A DNA stretch of 64,000 nt from Bacteroides oleiciplenus YIT 12058 (lineage in GTDB: Bacteria > Bacteroidota > Bacteroidia > Bacteroidales > Bacteroidaceae), in assembly GCF_000315485.1 (NCBI RefSeq), contig NZ_JH992946.1, forward strand, positions 310,001 through 374,000, in the 5' to 3' direction. The notes under the pieces are model-generated. The model saw only the letters and a program-made list of their open reading frames with translations. It was not told the origin of the DNA and searched no databases. Numbering within the stretch: position 1 is the first letter of the stretch; each line of letters begins with the position of its first letter. Below, piece after piece: positions 35,757 to 45,254 of the stretch. Both the position numbers and the translations under genes were made by a program.

Positions 35757-35771
35757 CACGGAATTGCACGG
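35757..35771 (+). promoter_or_regulatory. Candidate operator repeats at the operon transcription start
   Basis: Two direct CACGG copies (35757-35761 and 35767-35771), both preceded by A/T-rich sequence and close to GCACGGA. A further CACGG is at 35844-35848. They sit at the predicted start site, as expected for a repressor site. Confidence 0.45.
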
Positions 35772-35876
35772 ATTTGTTAATATATTGGATGTCAATAGTT
35801 TAGTGAAAATAATGCGGTTTTCGTGTGTTTTAAATGTAATTCGCACGGTTAAATGAATAATAAAAATGCATTTTAT

Positions 35877-37304
35877 ATGAAACTGATTAAAATTTTTCTT
35901 TTGACTATTATTCCCTTCACTTATGTCCATGGAGCGGATCACAACATTACATCCTTCGGTGCTAAAGCCGATGGTGTAACAGTCTCTACTGAGGCCATAC
36001 AAAAGGCGATAGATGAAAGTTCAGCAAAAGGTGGTCGAGTTATTATTCCGACTGGCGATTTTGTTACCGGGACATTATTTCTGAAAGATAATACAACATT
36101 GGTTATTGAGAAAAATGCACGGTTGTTAGGCTCAAAAAAGTTAAGTGATTACCCGAAAACAACGGTTGGATTCAGATTCTTTGGTGATACATGGGTGTAT
36201 CAGTCTTTAATAATTGCTCATAACGTAAATAATATCACAATAGAAGGTGAAGGAACTATTGACGGGCAGGGTGAGGCTTTTCCTGTAACGACAAAAGTAA
36301 AGCCCGATCGTTATCGTGATCGTCCTTATCTTTTCTGGATAGCTGATTGCAAAAATATAACAGTGAAAAACATTGAACTGAGAAGCTCGGCGATGTGGTT
36401 ACAATCTTATATAAGATGTGAAAAACTGCGGATTGATGGAATCAGAGTATTTAATCATGCTAATAAAAACAATGATTTGATGGATATTGATGGTTGTAAG
36501 GATGTTGTCATTACCAATGTTGTTGGCGATGCCGATGATGATGGAATTACCTTCAAAAGCACTACAGATCGTATTAGCGAGAATATTGTTGTGTCGAATT
36601 GCATCCTTAGTAGTCATTGTAATGCTATAAAATTCGGTACGGAAAGTACAACCGGATTCCGGAACATAACCATTACCAATTGTGTGATCCGGAAATCTGC
36701 TGCTGAGGAGGTAAAAACGGGACTTCCCGAAGGTATTTGTGGTATAGCACTTGAAATAGTTGATGGTGGTATTATGGAAAATATCAATATTTCAAATATT
36801 GTGGTCGATGGTCCTTATGTGCCGCTGTTCGTTCGCCTTGGAAACAGAGCACGTAAACACTATGATGAGGCTCCTCAGCCTCCTATCGGCTCAATATCGA
36901 ATGTAAATATCAGTGGTATAACAGGTTATGCTTCTTCTCCTATTGGTTGTTCCATCACTGGAATATCAGAAGGCAAGGTCGAAGGAATCTCATTATCGAA
37001 CAGCCGCTTTGTATGTCCCGGTGGGATAACCAAAAATATGGATAATGTAGTTATAAAAGAACTTGAAGAACTATATCCCGAATCGACCATGTTCGGAACA
37101 CTACCCTCTTATGGCTTATATGTAAGACACGTCAATGAGATCAATTTGGATAATATCGTATTTGACCTGAAAAGTCCAGACTCTCGTCCTGCGATTGTTT
37201 GCGATGATGTAACCGATGGAAACATTCGGAATATAACCACAATAGGAGCAAAGAAGAAAAATGAGATCAGAATATTGGATAATTCAACGGTTGAGTTGAA
37301 ATAA
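35877..37304 (+). CDS. Divergent GH28-fold protein (polygalacturonase-like)
   Basis: 475 residues with a signal peptide (FLLTIIPFTYVHG). Right-handed beta-helix of the GH28 type: GEGTIDGQG, NNDLMDIDG (where NTD is usual), GDADDDGITFKS (DD present) and SSHCNAIKFGTES, in which the GHG motif is reduced to SHC and no clear RIK is seen. Substrate is likely a uronic-acid-containing polymer, but activity is not certain. Starts at 35853 or 35877 are possible; 35877 gives the better signal peptide. First gene of the operon. Confidence 0.82.
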   Translation: MKLIKIFLLTIIPFTYVHGADHNITSFGAKADGVTVSTEAIQKAIDESSAKGGRVIIPTGDFVTGTLFLKDNTTLVIEKNARLLGSKKLSDYPKTTVGFRFFGDTWVYQSLIIAHNVNNITIEGEGTIDGQGEAFPVTTKVKPDRYRDRPYLFWIADCKNITVKNIELRSSAMWLQSYIRCEKLRIDGIRVFNHANKNNDLMDIDGCKDVVITNVVGDADDDGITFKSTTDRISENIVVSNCILSSHCNAIKFGTESTTGFRNITITNCVIRKSAAEEVKTGLPEGICGIALEIVDGGIMENINISNIVVDGPYVPLFVRLGNRARKHYDEAPQPPIGSISNVNISGITGYASSPIGCSITGISEGKVEGISLSNSRFVCPGGITKNMDNVVIKELEELYPESTMFGTLPSYGLYVRHVNEINLDNIVFDLKSPDSRPAIVCDDVTDGNIRNITTIGAKKKNEIRILDNSTVELK

Positions 37305-37341
37305 TTTTCAGAAAGAGATTTAAAACTAAAATAAGACCATA

Positions 37342-38595
37342 ATGAAAGCAAAGTTATTTTCTTTATTACTCATTAGCTGCGTGTGCGTCGGCTGTGTGTT
37401 GAATGCCCAGGTAGTTAAACAACCGACAAAAGTCGAACTTATAAAAGCCTTGGATGAGTGTACGTCGTATGCTACTAAGGTATTATTGGATGAAGAAGGG
37501 AAATCGCGTTGTGATTACAACGTAATTGAAGGCAAATGGTATCCGTACGAAGAGCCTTGGCACACGGGGCAAGTGATATTAGGTTTACTGGAAGCCTACA
37601 AAGTCACCGGAAATAAGGACGCTTTGGCTGCTGCTCGTAGAGCCGGAGACTGGTGGATAAGTCTTGAAATAAAAGATAATCCACGGTTTGCAGGCATGGT
37701 TGCGGCTACTCATGGCGATGATATTGGTAATGATCAAATAGTGTTTGCTACAACGAGCGATGGTACACCGGGTATTTTTGAATTAAGCCGTGTGACGGGT
37801 GATCAGAAGTATGCGAAAGTTGCTACATCGGCATCCAAGTGGTTATTGGAAAACATGTATTATCCCGAAGAAGGTGTATGCTATGATCTTGCTGATTTGA
37901 AAACCGGTGAAGTACTTACCCAGAATAGTCCTTTTTATAAAAATAAGAAAGATCAGAAGCTGGAAGATGTTTCCCGTCCAAATACCGAAGGATCTCCTTT
38001 TAAAGATGCTTATGAATTTTCGAAAGATGAGAAGTTCAGGGATGCACATATCCTGTTATCCAATTCACTGATAGAAAAACAAGATAAAGATGGAATATGG
38101 ATGCGTTATATGCCTAATCATATGGAAGTTTCTTCTTTTCATCCCCGCTTCAATTTGTGGTATGCTGAATCTTTACTCGAAGCTTATGAACTGACAAAAG
38201 ATAAAAAATATCTTGAAGCAGCTGCTAAAACAGCTCGTACATATGCCAAGGCACAGCAAAAAGACGGAACCATCTATTATGTAAATTATACAGATGGAAA
38301 ACCTTCGGATAAAGGTTCTATATGTGGTTCGGCTGTTGCCTTTGCCGGAATACTTTGGATTCGTTTAGCCGGATATGGTTATGATGAATTTATCCCCTAT
38401 TATGAAAGAAGTATAAACTGGGTGCTTAAAAATCGATATGCAATAGATCATCCTGATCCTAATCTTCGTGGGGCCGTGGTTAATACGCGCTACCGTTCAA
38501 AGAAAGGAAAGGTGTGGCTTACTAGTCGCGACGTAGGTACATCGTTTGGGTTGCGTTTTATTGCTGCGTATTATCAATTAAAATACAATAAGTAA
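37342..38595 (+). CDS. Secreted alpha/alpha-toroid protein, family unassigned
   Basis: 417 residues with an N-terminal signal (LLISCVCVGCVLNAQ; a lipobox-like C is possible). The rest is rich in repeated helical pairs of the six-hairpin type (WHTGQVILGLLEAYKVTGN, GIFELSRVTGDQKYAKVA, WYAESLLEAYELTKDKKY). This fold is shared by GH88/GH105, GH127, epimerases and some lyases, but I see none of their family-specific catalytic motifs for certain. It may be a new hydrolase or lyase; the context supports action on a uronic acid glycan. Confidence 0.7.
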   Translation: MKAKLFSLLLISCVCVGCVLNAQVVKQPTKVELIKALDECTSYATKVLLDEEGKSRCDYNVIEGKWYPYEEPWHTGQVILGLLEAYKVTGNKDALAAARRAGDWWISLEIKDNPRFAGMVAATHGDDIGNDQIVFATTSDGTPGIFELSRVTGDQKYAKVATSASKWLLENMYYPEEGVCYDLADLKTGEVLTQNSPFYKNKKDQKLEDVSRPNTEGSPFKDAYEFSKDEKFRDAHILLSNSLIEKQDKDGIWMRYMPNHMEVSSFHPRFNLWYAESLLEAYELTKDKKYLEAAAKTARTYAKAQQKDGTIYYVNYTDGKPSDKGSICGSAVAFAGILWIRLAGYGYDEFIPYYERSINWVLKNRYAIDHPDPNLRGAVVNTRYRSKKGKVWLTSRDVGTSFGLRFIAAYYQLKYNK

Positions 38596-38598
38596 GAA

Positions 38599-39378
38599 AT
38601 GATGGATTTGATTAAAGAATTTAAAGTAGATTCCCTGAAGGTTTTTGTTTATGAAAATCGGGCAGCAATGGGGGTATCTGCTTATGAACTGTACAAGCAG
38701 AAAGTTTTGCAAATGATGGCTGATAGAAAAGAAAACATCAGGGCAATATATGCTGCTGCCCATTCTCAGAGTGATTTTTTTGAAGCTTTAGCCAATGACA
38801 GAGAGATCGATTTTAGCCGTATTGATGCTTTCCACATGGATGAATATATGGGGTTGGGTGATGATGCTCCTCAGAACTTTGGCAACTTCTTGAAAAACAG
38901 AATCTTTTCCAAGAAGAATTTCCATACGGTGAATTATGTGAATCCAAGTGCAAAGGATATCAGTGCCGAATGCAAACGGTATGAAAAGCTATTGAGAGAG
39001 GCTCCTCTTGATATCGTCAGTCTTGGTATTGGAGAAAATGGGCATATAGCATTTAATGATCCGCATGAAGCTCGTTTTTACGATCCGCAATGGGTAAGAG
39101 AAACATCTTTGGACGTGGTTTGCCGTCAGCAACAGGTTAATGATAAGGAGTTTTCGCATCTTGACGAAGTTCCTGAAACAGCCCTGACGCTAACGATTCC
39201 GGCATTAATGTCATGTACAACAGTTATTGGAGTTGTTCCTGATATTCGCAAGGCAAAAGCCGTATACGAAACACTGAATGGACCGGTTTCGGAAGCCTGT
39301 CCGGCATCAATACTAAGAATACACAATGATGCAACTTTATTTATAGATAAAGATGCTGCAAGTTTATTGGCAATTTAA
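38599..39378 (+). CDS. NagB-like glucosamine-6-phosphate isomerase/deaminase family protein
   Basis: 259 residues, no signal peptide. The NagB landmarks are present: FHMDEYMGLGDDAP, GIGENGHIAFNDP and the C-terminal half LTIPALMS. NagB converts glucosamine-6-phosphate to fructose-6-phosphate and ammonia in the cytoplasm. Its presence here argues that the glycan contains an amino sugar. No sugar kinase or deacetylase is in the window, so those would come from elsewhere. The gene follows the previous one by three bases. Confidence 0.85.
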   Translation: MMDLIKEFKVDSLKVFVYENRAAMGVSAYELYKQKVLQMMADRKENIRAIYAAAHSQSDFFEALANDREIDFSRIDAFHMDEYMGLGDDAPQNFGNFLKNRIFSKKNFHTVNYVNPSAKDISAECKRYEKLLREAPLDIVSLGIGENGHIAFNDPHEARFYDPQWVRETSLDVVCRQQQVNDKEFSHLDEVPETALTLTIPALMSCTTVIGVVPDIRKAKAVYETLNGPVSEACPASILRIHNDATLFIDKDAASLLAI

Positions 39379-39391
39379 TACCTTAAATTTT

Positions 39392-42316
39392 ATGAAAGAT
39401 ACTTTGAAATTCTTCGTTTTTTTGGTTGTAATGTTGATTCCAGTATCAATGTTTGCACAGGACAAAGGAAACCTTCGTGGAACAATAAAAGATAATGCCG
39501 GTAATACACTTCCGGGAGCTTCTGTTTCAATCAAAGGTAGTACACTTGGAGCAGCATCCAATATGGATGGCGAGTACGTATTGCAGGGAATACCCGTGGG
39601 ACAAGTAAACATAGAAGTTAATTATTTAGGATACAAACAAATATCCGAAATCATAACCATCACTGCCGAAAAGACCGTTTTAAAGGATTTTATTATGCAA
39701 GAGAATTCTTATGAATTGGGTGATGTTGTTATCTCGGCTGCCGTTAGCGGGCAACAACGTGCATTAAATCAGCAAAAGGTGGCTGATAATTTGATGCAGG
39801 TTATTTCGGCTGACCAGATGGGTAAGTTCCCCGATCCGAATGTCTCCGATGCTTTGAAACGTTTGAGCGGTATTACGACTGACGGAAAAGAGGTACAGCT
39901 TCGTGGTACTCCAGCCAGTTTCACTAATATCAATATGAATGGTGAACAGATAATGAGTAGTCAGGAATCTGGTAAGCGAAATGAAGCGCTAGATGTTATT
40001 CCTTCCGACCTGTTGGCTTCGATGGAAGTTCAGAAAACGCTGTTGCCTTCTAATGATGGAGATGCTATTGCAGGAGTTATTAATATGCGTACTGGCACTG
40101 CACGTTCATTGAAACCTAAATTCTCTGTAGACTTGGGAAGTGGATACTCCGGCATACGCGAAAAAGTTAACTATAATGCTAAAGCAGGCTATTCACAACG
40201 CTTCTTCCCGACCAGCAAGAACTCAAATGGGGTTTTAGGGATTGCTGCAAACTACAGTTTCTTAAGAAATAATAGCGGATATGACCGTTTAGAGGCTGAA
40301 GCATGGGAGCCATACAAACTGACGGAAAAAGCTACAGGTGAGGTCGTTTCCGATGAAACATATATTCCTACGGATTATCGTTACCGTTACCAAACCAGTA
40401 CAACAACCCGTAACGGTATGACATTTGTTGCCGATTGGGCTCCAACTGTAAATACTAAATTTACATTGAGTACCGTTTATAATGAACGTAAAGATGATGC
40501 TGAAAGATATAGAAACCGACTTCGTTTCCGTGACAATGGAAATGGATTTTATTTAATGGAAGACGGTTCTATTGGTTCGGAACGTATGCGTAGTATCACG
40601 CAGGTTTCAACTCAAAACGAGAAAATACGTAATTTCAATATTAATCTGGATGGAGAGTCTACAATAGGTAGTTGGAAAGTTGATGGAGGATTATTCTATA
40701 CGTTGTCAAAGCGTAACTATGAAAGTGAGATGATGGGATTCCAGACTCCTGAATGGAGAGCCGGAAAGAAAGTGAATGGTGTTACTATTCCTAAAGGGAC
40801 AGTTGTTGGAGTAATGCCTACTATTTATACTAAATACCTAAGTGGAAAGTATACTTACGTACCAACGGGAAATATGGGAACAGAAGCTCCAGATGCTATA
40901 TCAAGATATAATCTTTATACAGTGGAAAATAACAATCAAATTACTGAAGGTACTAACTTTACAGTAAGAGCCAACGCTTCGAAAAATTACTATATAAAAG
41001 ATTATGCGTCAATATTATCATTTGGGGTTAAAGGTAAATTCATGAATAATACTGGAGAAGTGCCTGTAGGAACAAATACATATTCCTATACGGCAAGTGA
41101 CGCAAATAATTTGAGCAACTTATTATACACTGAACAACTGGATACAAAATTCCTGAAGAATAAACTTCATTTTGGTGTAGCGCCCAGCTTTGATAAGACA
41201 AAAGCATACATGAACAATCCGGCGAATGCTGGTGATGTTACAGTGAATGAGTACTTTTCAAATATGAACCGTGAAGGAACTTATTATGATACTCAGGAAA
41301 AAGTATTTTCAGGATATGTGATGAATAAGACACAAATTGATAATGTGATGTTGTTGGCCGGTGTACGTGTTGAACATACCCGCGTAAACTACAAGGCAAA
41401 CAAAATAGAACCTTATGTAGATCCGAATGCTCCGATACAGAACGACAATCCGGATGCGTTTAATGCTTATAAAAGTACACTTGTAAGTGAAAAATTGAAT
41501 TATACTAAATTCTTGCCAAACCTTCAGATGAAAGCCGATATGTCTCAGAATACAGTTCTTCGTATATCTTGGACCACTGGATATTCACGTCCTAATATTC
41601 TTGATCTTGTACCCAGTCAAGGCGTCTCTCAGGATTTAGAACGTGTGACTCTTGGAAATCCCGAATTAAAACCAGCTTATGCTAATAATTTCGATATCCT
41701 TATCGAGCAATATTTACCAAGTGTAGGTCTCATCTCGTTGGCTGCATTCCACAAGAATATACAGAAATTCCAATTCTTGAATGAAGGTATTCTGGATGAT
41801 CCTACCAGTAATTATAATGGATGGCAAGTTATACAAACCAAGAATGGTAAATCGGCAAAAGTATTTGGTGCTGAAGTAACATTAAATTCAGCCTTGACTT
41901 TCTTACCTTCATTCTTGAAAAACTTGGTGCTTACAACGAACTATACATATGTGTTTTCACAAGCTACAACAGACAAAGACAGAGGTGTTACTCGTTTGCC
42001 GGGACAAGCTGAAAGTACAGCGAACTTTGCTTTGGCATACTCAACCAAGCGTTTCACACTGCAAGCTTCTATGAATTACATGGGGTCATTCATCAATGCT
42101 TTAGGTTCTAATTCGGAACGTGACATTTGGCAAGATGATCGCTGGCAGTTAGACCTGAACGGATCAGTAAACATATATAAAGGATTAACTTTCTGGGTAG
42201 AAGTTGTAAATGCACTTGACAGTGAAAGTTATGCGTATTTCGGCAACAAAGAACGTGCGTATAAACTTCAATATAATGGTGTAACTGGCCGTGGAGGATT
42301 TACCTATAGATTCTAG
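39392..42316 (+). CDS. TonB-dependent outer membrane receptor
   Basis: 974 residues. Signal peptide ending MFAQ, then a carboxypeptidase-regulatory-like domain (LPGASVSIKGSTLGAASNMDGEYVLQGI), a plug domain (SDALKRLSGITTDGKEVQLRG) and a 22-strand barrel ending in YRF. It resembles TonB-Xanth-Caul-type receptors rather than SusC. No SusD-like gene follows. A long upstream frame start at 39353 overlaps nagB and is rejected in favour of the ATG at 39392. It probably imports the glycan fragments. Confidence 0.92.
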   Translation: MKDTLKFFVFLVVMLIPVSMFAQDKGNLRGTIKDNAGNTLPGASVSIKGSTLGAASNMDGEYVLQGIPVGQVNIEVNYLGYKQISEIITITAEKTVLKDFIMQENSYELGDVVISAAVSGQQRALNQQKVADNLMQVISADQMGKFPDPNVSDALKRLSGITTDGKEVQLRGTPASFTNINMNGEQIMSSQESGKRNEALDVIPSDLLASMEVQKTLLPSNDGDAIAGVINMRTGTARSLKPKFSVDLGSGYSGIREKVNYNAKAGYSQRFFPTSKNSNGVLGIAANYSFLRNNSGYDRLEAEAWEPYKLTEKATGEVVSDETYIPTDYRYRYQTSTTTRNGMTFVADWAPTVNTKFTLSTVYNERKDDAERYRNRLRFRDNGNGFYLMEDGSIGSERMRSITQVSTQNEKIRNFNINLDGESTIGSWKVDGGLFYTLSKRNYESEMMGFQTPEWRAGKKVNGVTIPKGTVVGVMPTIYTKYLSGKYTYVPTGNMGTEAPDAISRYNLYTVENNNQITEGTNFTVRANASKNYYIKDYASILSFGVKGKFMNNTGEVPVGTNTYSYTASDANNLSNLLYTEQLDTKFLKNKLHFGVAPSFDKTKAYMNNPANAGDVTVNEYFSNMNREGTYYDTQEKVFSGYVMNKTQIDNVMLLAGVRVEHTRVNYKANKIEPYVDPNAPIQNDNPDAFNAYKSTLVSEKLNYTKFLPNLQMKADMSQNTVLRISWTTGYSRPNILDLVPSQGVSQDLERVTLGNPELKPAYANNFDILIEQYLPSVGLISLAAFHKNIQKFQFLNEGILDDPTSNYNGWQVIQTKNGKSAKVFGAEVTLNSALTFLPSFLKNLVLTTNYTYVFSQATTDKDRGVTRLPGQAESTANFALAYSTKRFTLQASMNYMGSFINALGSNSERDIWQDDRWQLDLNGSVNIYKGLTFWVEVVNALDSESYAYFGNKERAYKLQYNGVTGRGGFTYRF

Positions 42317-42338
42317 CGGAAAGTGCCGTTGCTAATTT

Positions 42339-42371
42339 TTCGATGCCATATTGAATCAATATGGCATCGAA
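42339..42371. repeat. Perfect inverted repeat after the TonB receptor gene
   Basis: CGATGCCATATTGA (42341-42354), one base, TCAATATGGCATCG (42356-42369), a 14-bp perfect stem. It lies in the gap before the lyase-GH105 gene and is not followed by a long T-run, so it is either a weak attenuator or an mRNA-stability/processing hairpin. Confidence 0.7.
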
Positions 42372-42392
42372 TTTTCAAAAAAATATCAACCT

Positions 42393-45248
42393 ATGAAAGC
42401 AAATACGATTATAATATCCTTCATTCTTAGTTTTATTTTGTCTGTACAATCTTTATACGGACAAGTTAACATACCCGATAAGAGAATACCGCATCCTCGT
42501 ATTCTATTAACCGAAAAGGAAAAGGTGCAGTTAGTTGAAAATATATCAAACGATTCTGTTTGGAATGTGTTGCAACAAAATACATTGAAGGGTTGCGACC
42601 AACTCTTGATTACTACACCTCTTGAAAGAAGGTTAGAAGGCATACGTTTACTTGGGACATCAAGGGAAGCTTTATATCGTATTTTTATGCTTTCGTATGC
42701 TTACCGTACAACGGGTGAAAGCAAATATGCTGAACGTGCCAAAGCCGAGTTATTGGCCGTTTCGCAATATTCGGATTGGAATCCGAGTCATTTTCTGGAC
42801 GTGGCCGAAATGACGTTAGCTGTTTCAATAGGTTACGACTGGTTATATAATATATTAGACAAAGATTCTCGAAAAATAATAAGAAATGCAATTTTAGAAA
42901 AAGGAATCAATCCTTCCTTAGACAGCAAATACAACGGATTCCTGGAAAGGGAAAATAATTGGAATCAGGTATGTAATACGGCTATGGCCTATGCTGCTAT
43001 AGCTATAATGGAAGATCAGCCTAGGCTGGCAAAAGAAATCATTAAACGTTCTATTGAAAGTATCCGTAAACCTATGAAACGATACGGTTCGGATGGGGCT
43101 TATCCAGAAGGGTATGGATATTGGCATTATGGTACTACCTATAATGTGATGCTTTTGGCCTTATTGGAGCAAATGTATGGAACGGACTTTGGTTTATCGG
43201 ATATTCCCGGCTTTACAAAAAGTGCATATTACATTATGCATATGATTAGCCCTACACTTCAGCCTTTTAACTTTGGAGACTCCGATTCGGGTATTCGTCT
43301 TAATACATCCATGTTTTGGTTTGCAAAGAAGATGAACGATCCCGGTTTATTAAATTACGAAGTCAATTATCTGCTTAACCTTAAAAAATATAACTATGAG
43401 CAGTATAGTCGTATGTTGCCTTCCATATTTCTTTTCGGACATAATTTTAAATTAGATAAAGCGAAAACCGACAGATTACCCTTGACTTTTGTTGCCCGGA
43501 ATGAGACACCCGTGTCATTAATGCGTACAGCTTGGGGTACAAAAGATGCTATTTATATAGGTATAAAAGGCGGTATGCCTTCTGATAATACACATAACCA
43601 TTTGGATCAGGGCTCATTTGTGATTGATGCATTGGGAGTACGTTGGGCTATCGACTTGGGACCACAAGATTATGGAGCACTTGAAAAGCACGGGCTTTCC
43701 ATTTGGGATACAACTCAAAACAGCGATCGGTGGAAAATATTCAGGTATACAAACTTAGCCCACAATGTATTTTCTATAAATGATAAACTCTTTGATGTAA
43801 AAGGACGTGCTGAAATCAAATCACATAAGAATACACCGAAGTTAAAGGAAACCCTGATTGACCTGTCATCGTTATATGATGGCCAGCTATCTTATGCTTC
43901 ACGCTATATTGCCATTGTAAATGAAGAGTATATTGAAATAAAGGATGAAGTAAGAACTAATACTGAAACTGCAGATTTAACTTGGCGGATGCTTACTAAA
44001 GCTGAAGTGAAAGTTGTGGGTGATGGATTCTTTTTGATACAGGATGGAAAGTCTATATTTGTATCTGTTCCTGCAGGAACAGAACCATTTGTTACATCTG
44101 CGGCTCCTATTAGAGACTTTGATGCGCCTAACCCGAATGTAAGTATCATTGGTTACAAAATGAAACTCGCACCTAAAACGACTCAAACGTTGACAGTGCG
44201 TCTGTTTCCTCAAAGTATGGATAAAATACAGGAAATATGTGACCGTGTTGCTACTTGGCAGATTAAAAACCAATCCTCAGTAAAACATCATGCGTTGGAT
44301 TGGACAAACGGAGCTTGGTATAAAGGTTTGTCGGAGTGGGCAAAAGAAACGTACAATGAAACTTATTTTGATTTCTTAAAAGCACAGGGTGAACGTCATG
44401 GCTATAACGTTTATTACAGACCTTATCATGCCGATGATATTTGTGTTTCGCAAATGTATTTGGAATTATATAATAGATATGGTAATAAAAACTTTATTGC
44501 GCATACCATAGAGCGGCTCGACTATGTGATAAATAAACCATCGAAAGCACCTTTGGAAAAGAATCATCCCAAAGGTCGAGATGAACGTTGGTCATGGTGC
44601 GACGCGCTTTTCATGGCTCCGCCTGTTTATGCCGGATTGTATAGGCTAACCGGTAATAAAAAGTACACCGACTTCATGGATAAAGAATTCAAAGAATGTA
44701 CTGACTCGCTCTACGATAAAGGGGCAAAACTATATTTTCGGGATTGTACGAAGATTAACCTTCGCGAAGCAAACGGAGAAAAACAATTCTGGGCACGTGG
44801 CAACGGATGGGTATTAGCCGGCATTCCGCTAATCTTAGATAATCTACCTAAAGATTATCACAATAGACAATATTATGTTGATTTGTTCAGGGATTTGGCC
44901 GAAGGTATTTTGAAAACACAAGATGAGAGAGGATCATGGCATGCGAGTTTATTGGATAGTGATTCATACCCTTCACCTGAGAACAGTGCTTCAGCATTCT
45001 TTTGTTATGGCATGGCATGGGGTATAAGGAACGGATTACTTGATAGCGAGACCTATATGGAACCGATGCTTCGGGCATGGGCTACGTTATGCAATTATAT
45101 ACATGAAGATGGAAAAATGGGTTATATTCAACCCGTAGGTCATGACCCGAAGCCTGCTGATGAGAACACAACAGACGTGTATGGTGTAGGCGCTTTCCTC
45201 TTAGCTGGATCAGAGATAATGAAATTGGAAAAGAATAATCAAAAATAG
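42393..45248 (+). CDS. Fusion of heparinase II/III-like lyase and GH105-type unsaturated uronyl hydrolase
   Basis: 951 residues with signal peptide. Residues about 30-620: alpha/alpha toroid plus beta-sandwich of heparinase II/III-type lyases, with NNWNQVCNTAMAYAA, PEGYGYWHYGTTY (likely catalytic Tyr, near 237) and HNHLDQGSFVIDALG (near 400). Residues about 640-951: GH105-type domain with WSWCDALFMAPP (near 733) and FWARGNGWVLAGIP (near 800). Such lyases leave a 4,5-unsaturated uronic acid end, which GH105/GH88 enzymes remove, so both steps are in one protein. The TTG upstream start at 42351 lies in the palindrome and is rejected. Confidence 0.88.
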   Translation: MKANTIIISFILSFILSVQSLYGQVNIPDKRIPHPRILLTEKEKVQLVENISNDSVWNVLQQNTLKGCDQLLITTPLERRLEGIRLLGTSREALYRIFMLSYAYRTTGESKYAERAKAELLAVSQYSDWNPSHFLDVAEMTLAVSIGYDWLYNILDKDSRKIIRNAILEKGINPSLDSKYNGFLERENNWNQVCNTAMAYAAIAIMEDQPRLAKEIIKRSIESIRKPMKRYGSDGAYPEGYGYWHYGTTYNVMLLALLEQMYGTDFGLSDIPGFTKSAYYIMHMISPTLQPFNFGDSDSGIRLNTSMFWFAKKMNDPGLLNYEVNYLLNLKKYNYEQYSRMLPSIFLFGHNFKLDKAKTDRLPLTFVARNETPVSLMRTAWGTKDAIYIGIKGGMPSDNTHNHLDQGSFVIDALGVRWAIDLGPQDYGALEKHGLSIWDTTQNSDRWKIFRYTNLAHNVFSINDKLFDVKGRAEIKSHKNTPKLKETLIDLSSLYDGQLSYASRYIAIVNEEYIEIKDEVRTNTETADLTWRMLTKAEVKVVGDGFFLIQDGKSIFVSVPAGTEPFVTSAAPIRDFDAPNPNVSIIGYKMKLAPKTTQTLTVRLFPQSMDKIQEICDRVATWQIKNQSSVKHHALDWTNGAWYKGLSEWAKETYNETYFDFLKAQGERHGYNVYYRPYHADDICVSQMYLELYNRYGNKNFIAHTIERLDYVINKPSKAPLEKNHPKGRDERWSWCDALFMAPPVYAGLYRLTGNKKYTDFMDKEFKECTDSLYDKGAKLYFRDCTKINLREANGEKQFWARGNGWVLAGIPLILDNLPKDYHNRQYYVDLFRDLAEGILKTQDERGSWHASLLDSDSYPSPENSASAFFCYGMAWGIRNGLLDSETYMEPMLRAWATLCNYIHEDGKMGYIQPVGHDPKPADENTTDVYGVGAFLLAGSEIMKLEKNNQK

Positions 45249-45254
45249 AAAACA

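Noticed and set aside
42351..42392. TTG start for the lyase-GH105 gene
   Set aside because: It lies inside the palindrome and adds residues before an excellent signal peptide beginning at the ATG at 42393.
39392..45248. A SusC/SusD pair
   Set aside because: The gene after the TonB receptor is a lyase-GH105 fusion with no SusD features (no lipobox or TPR-type helices).
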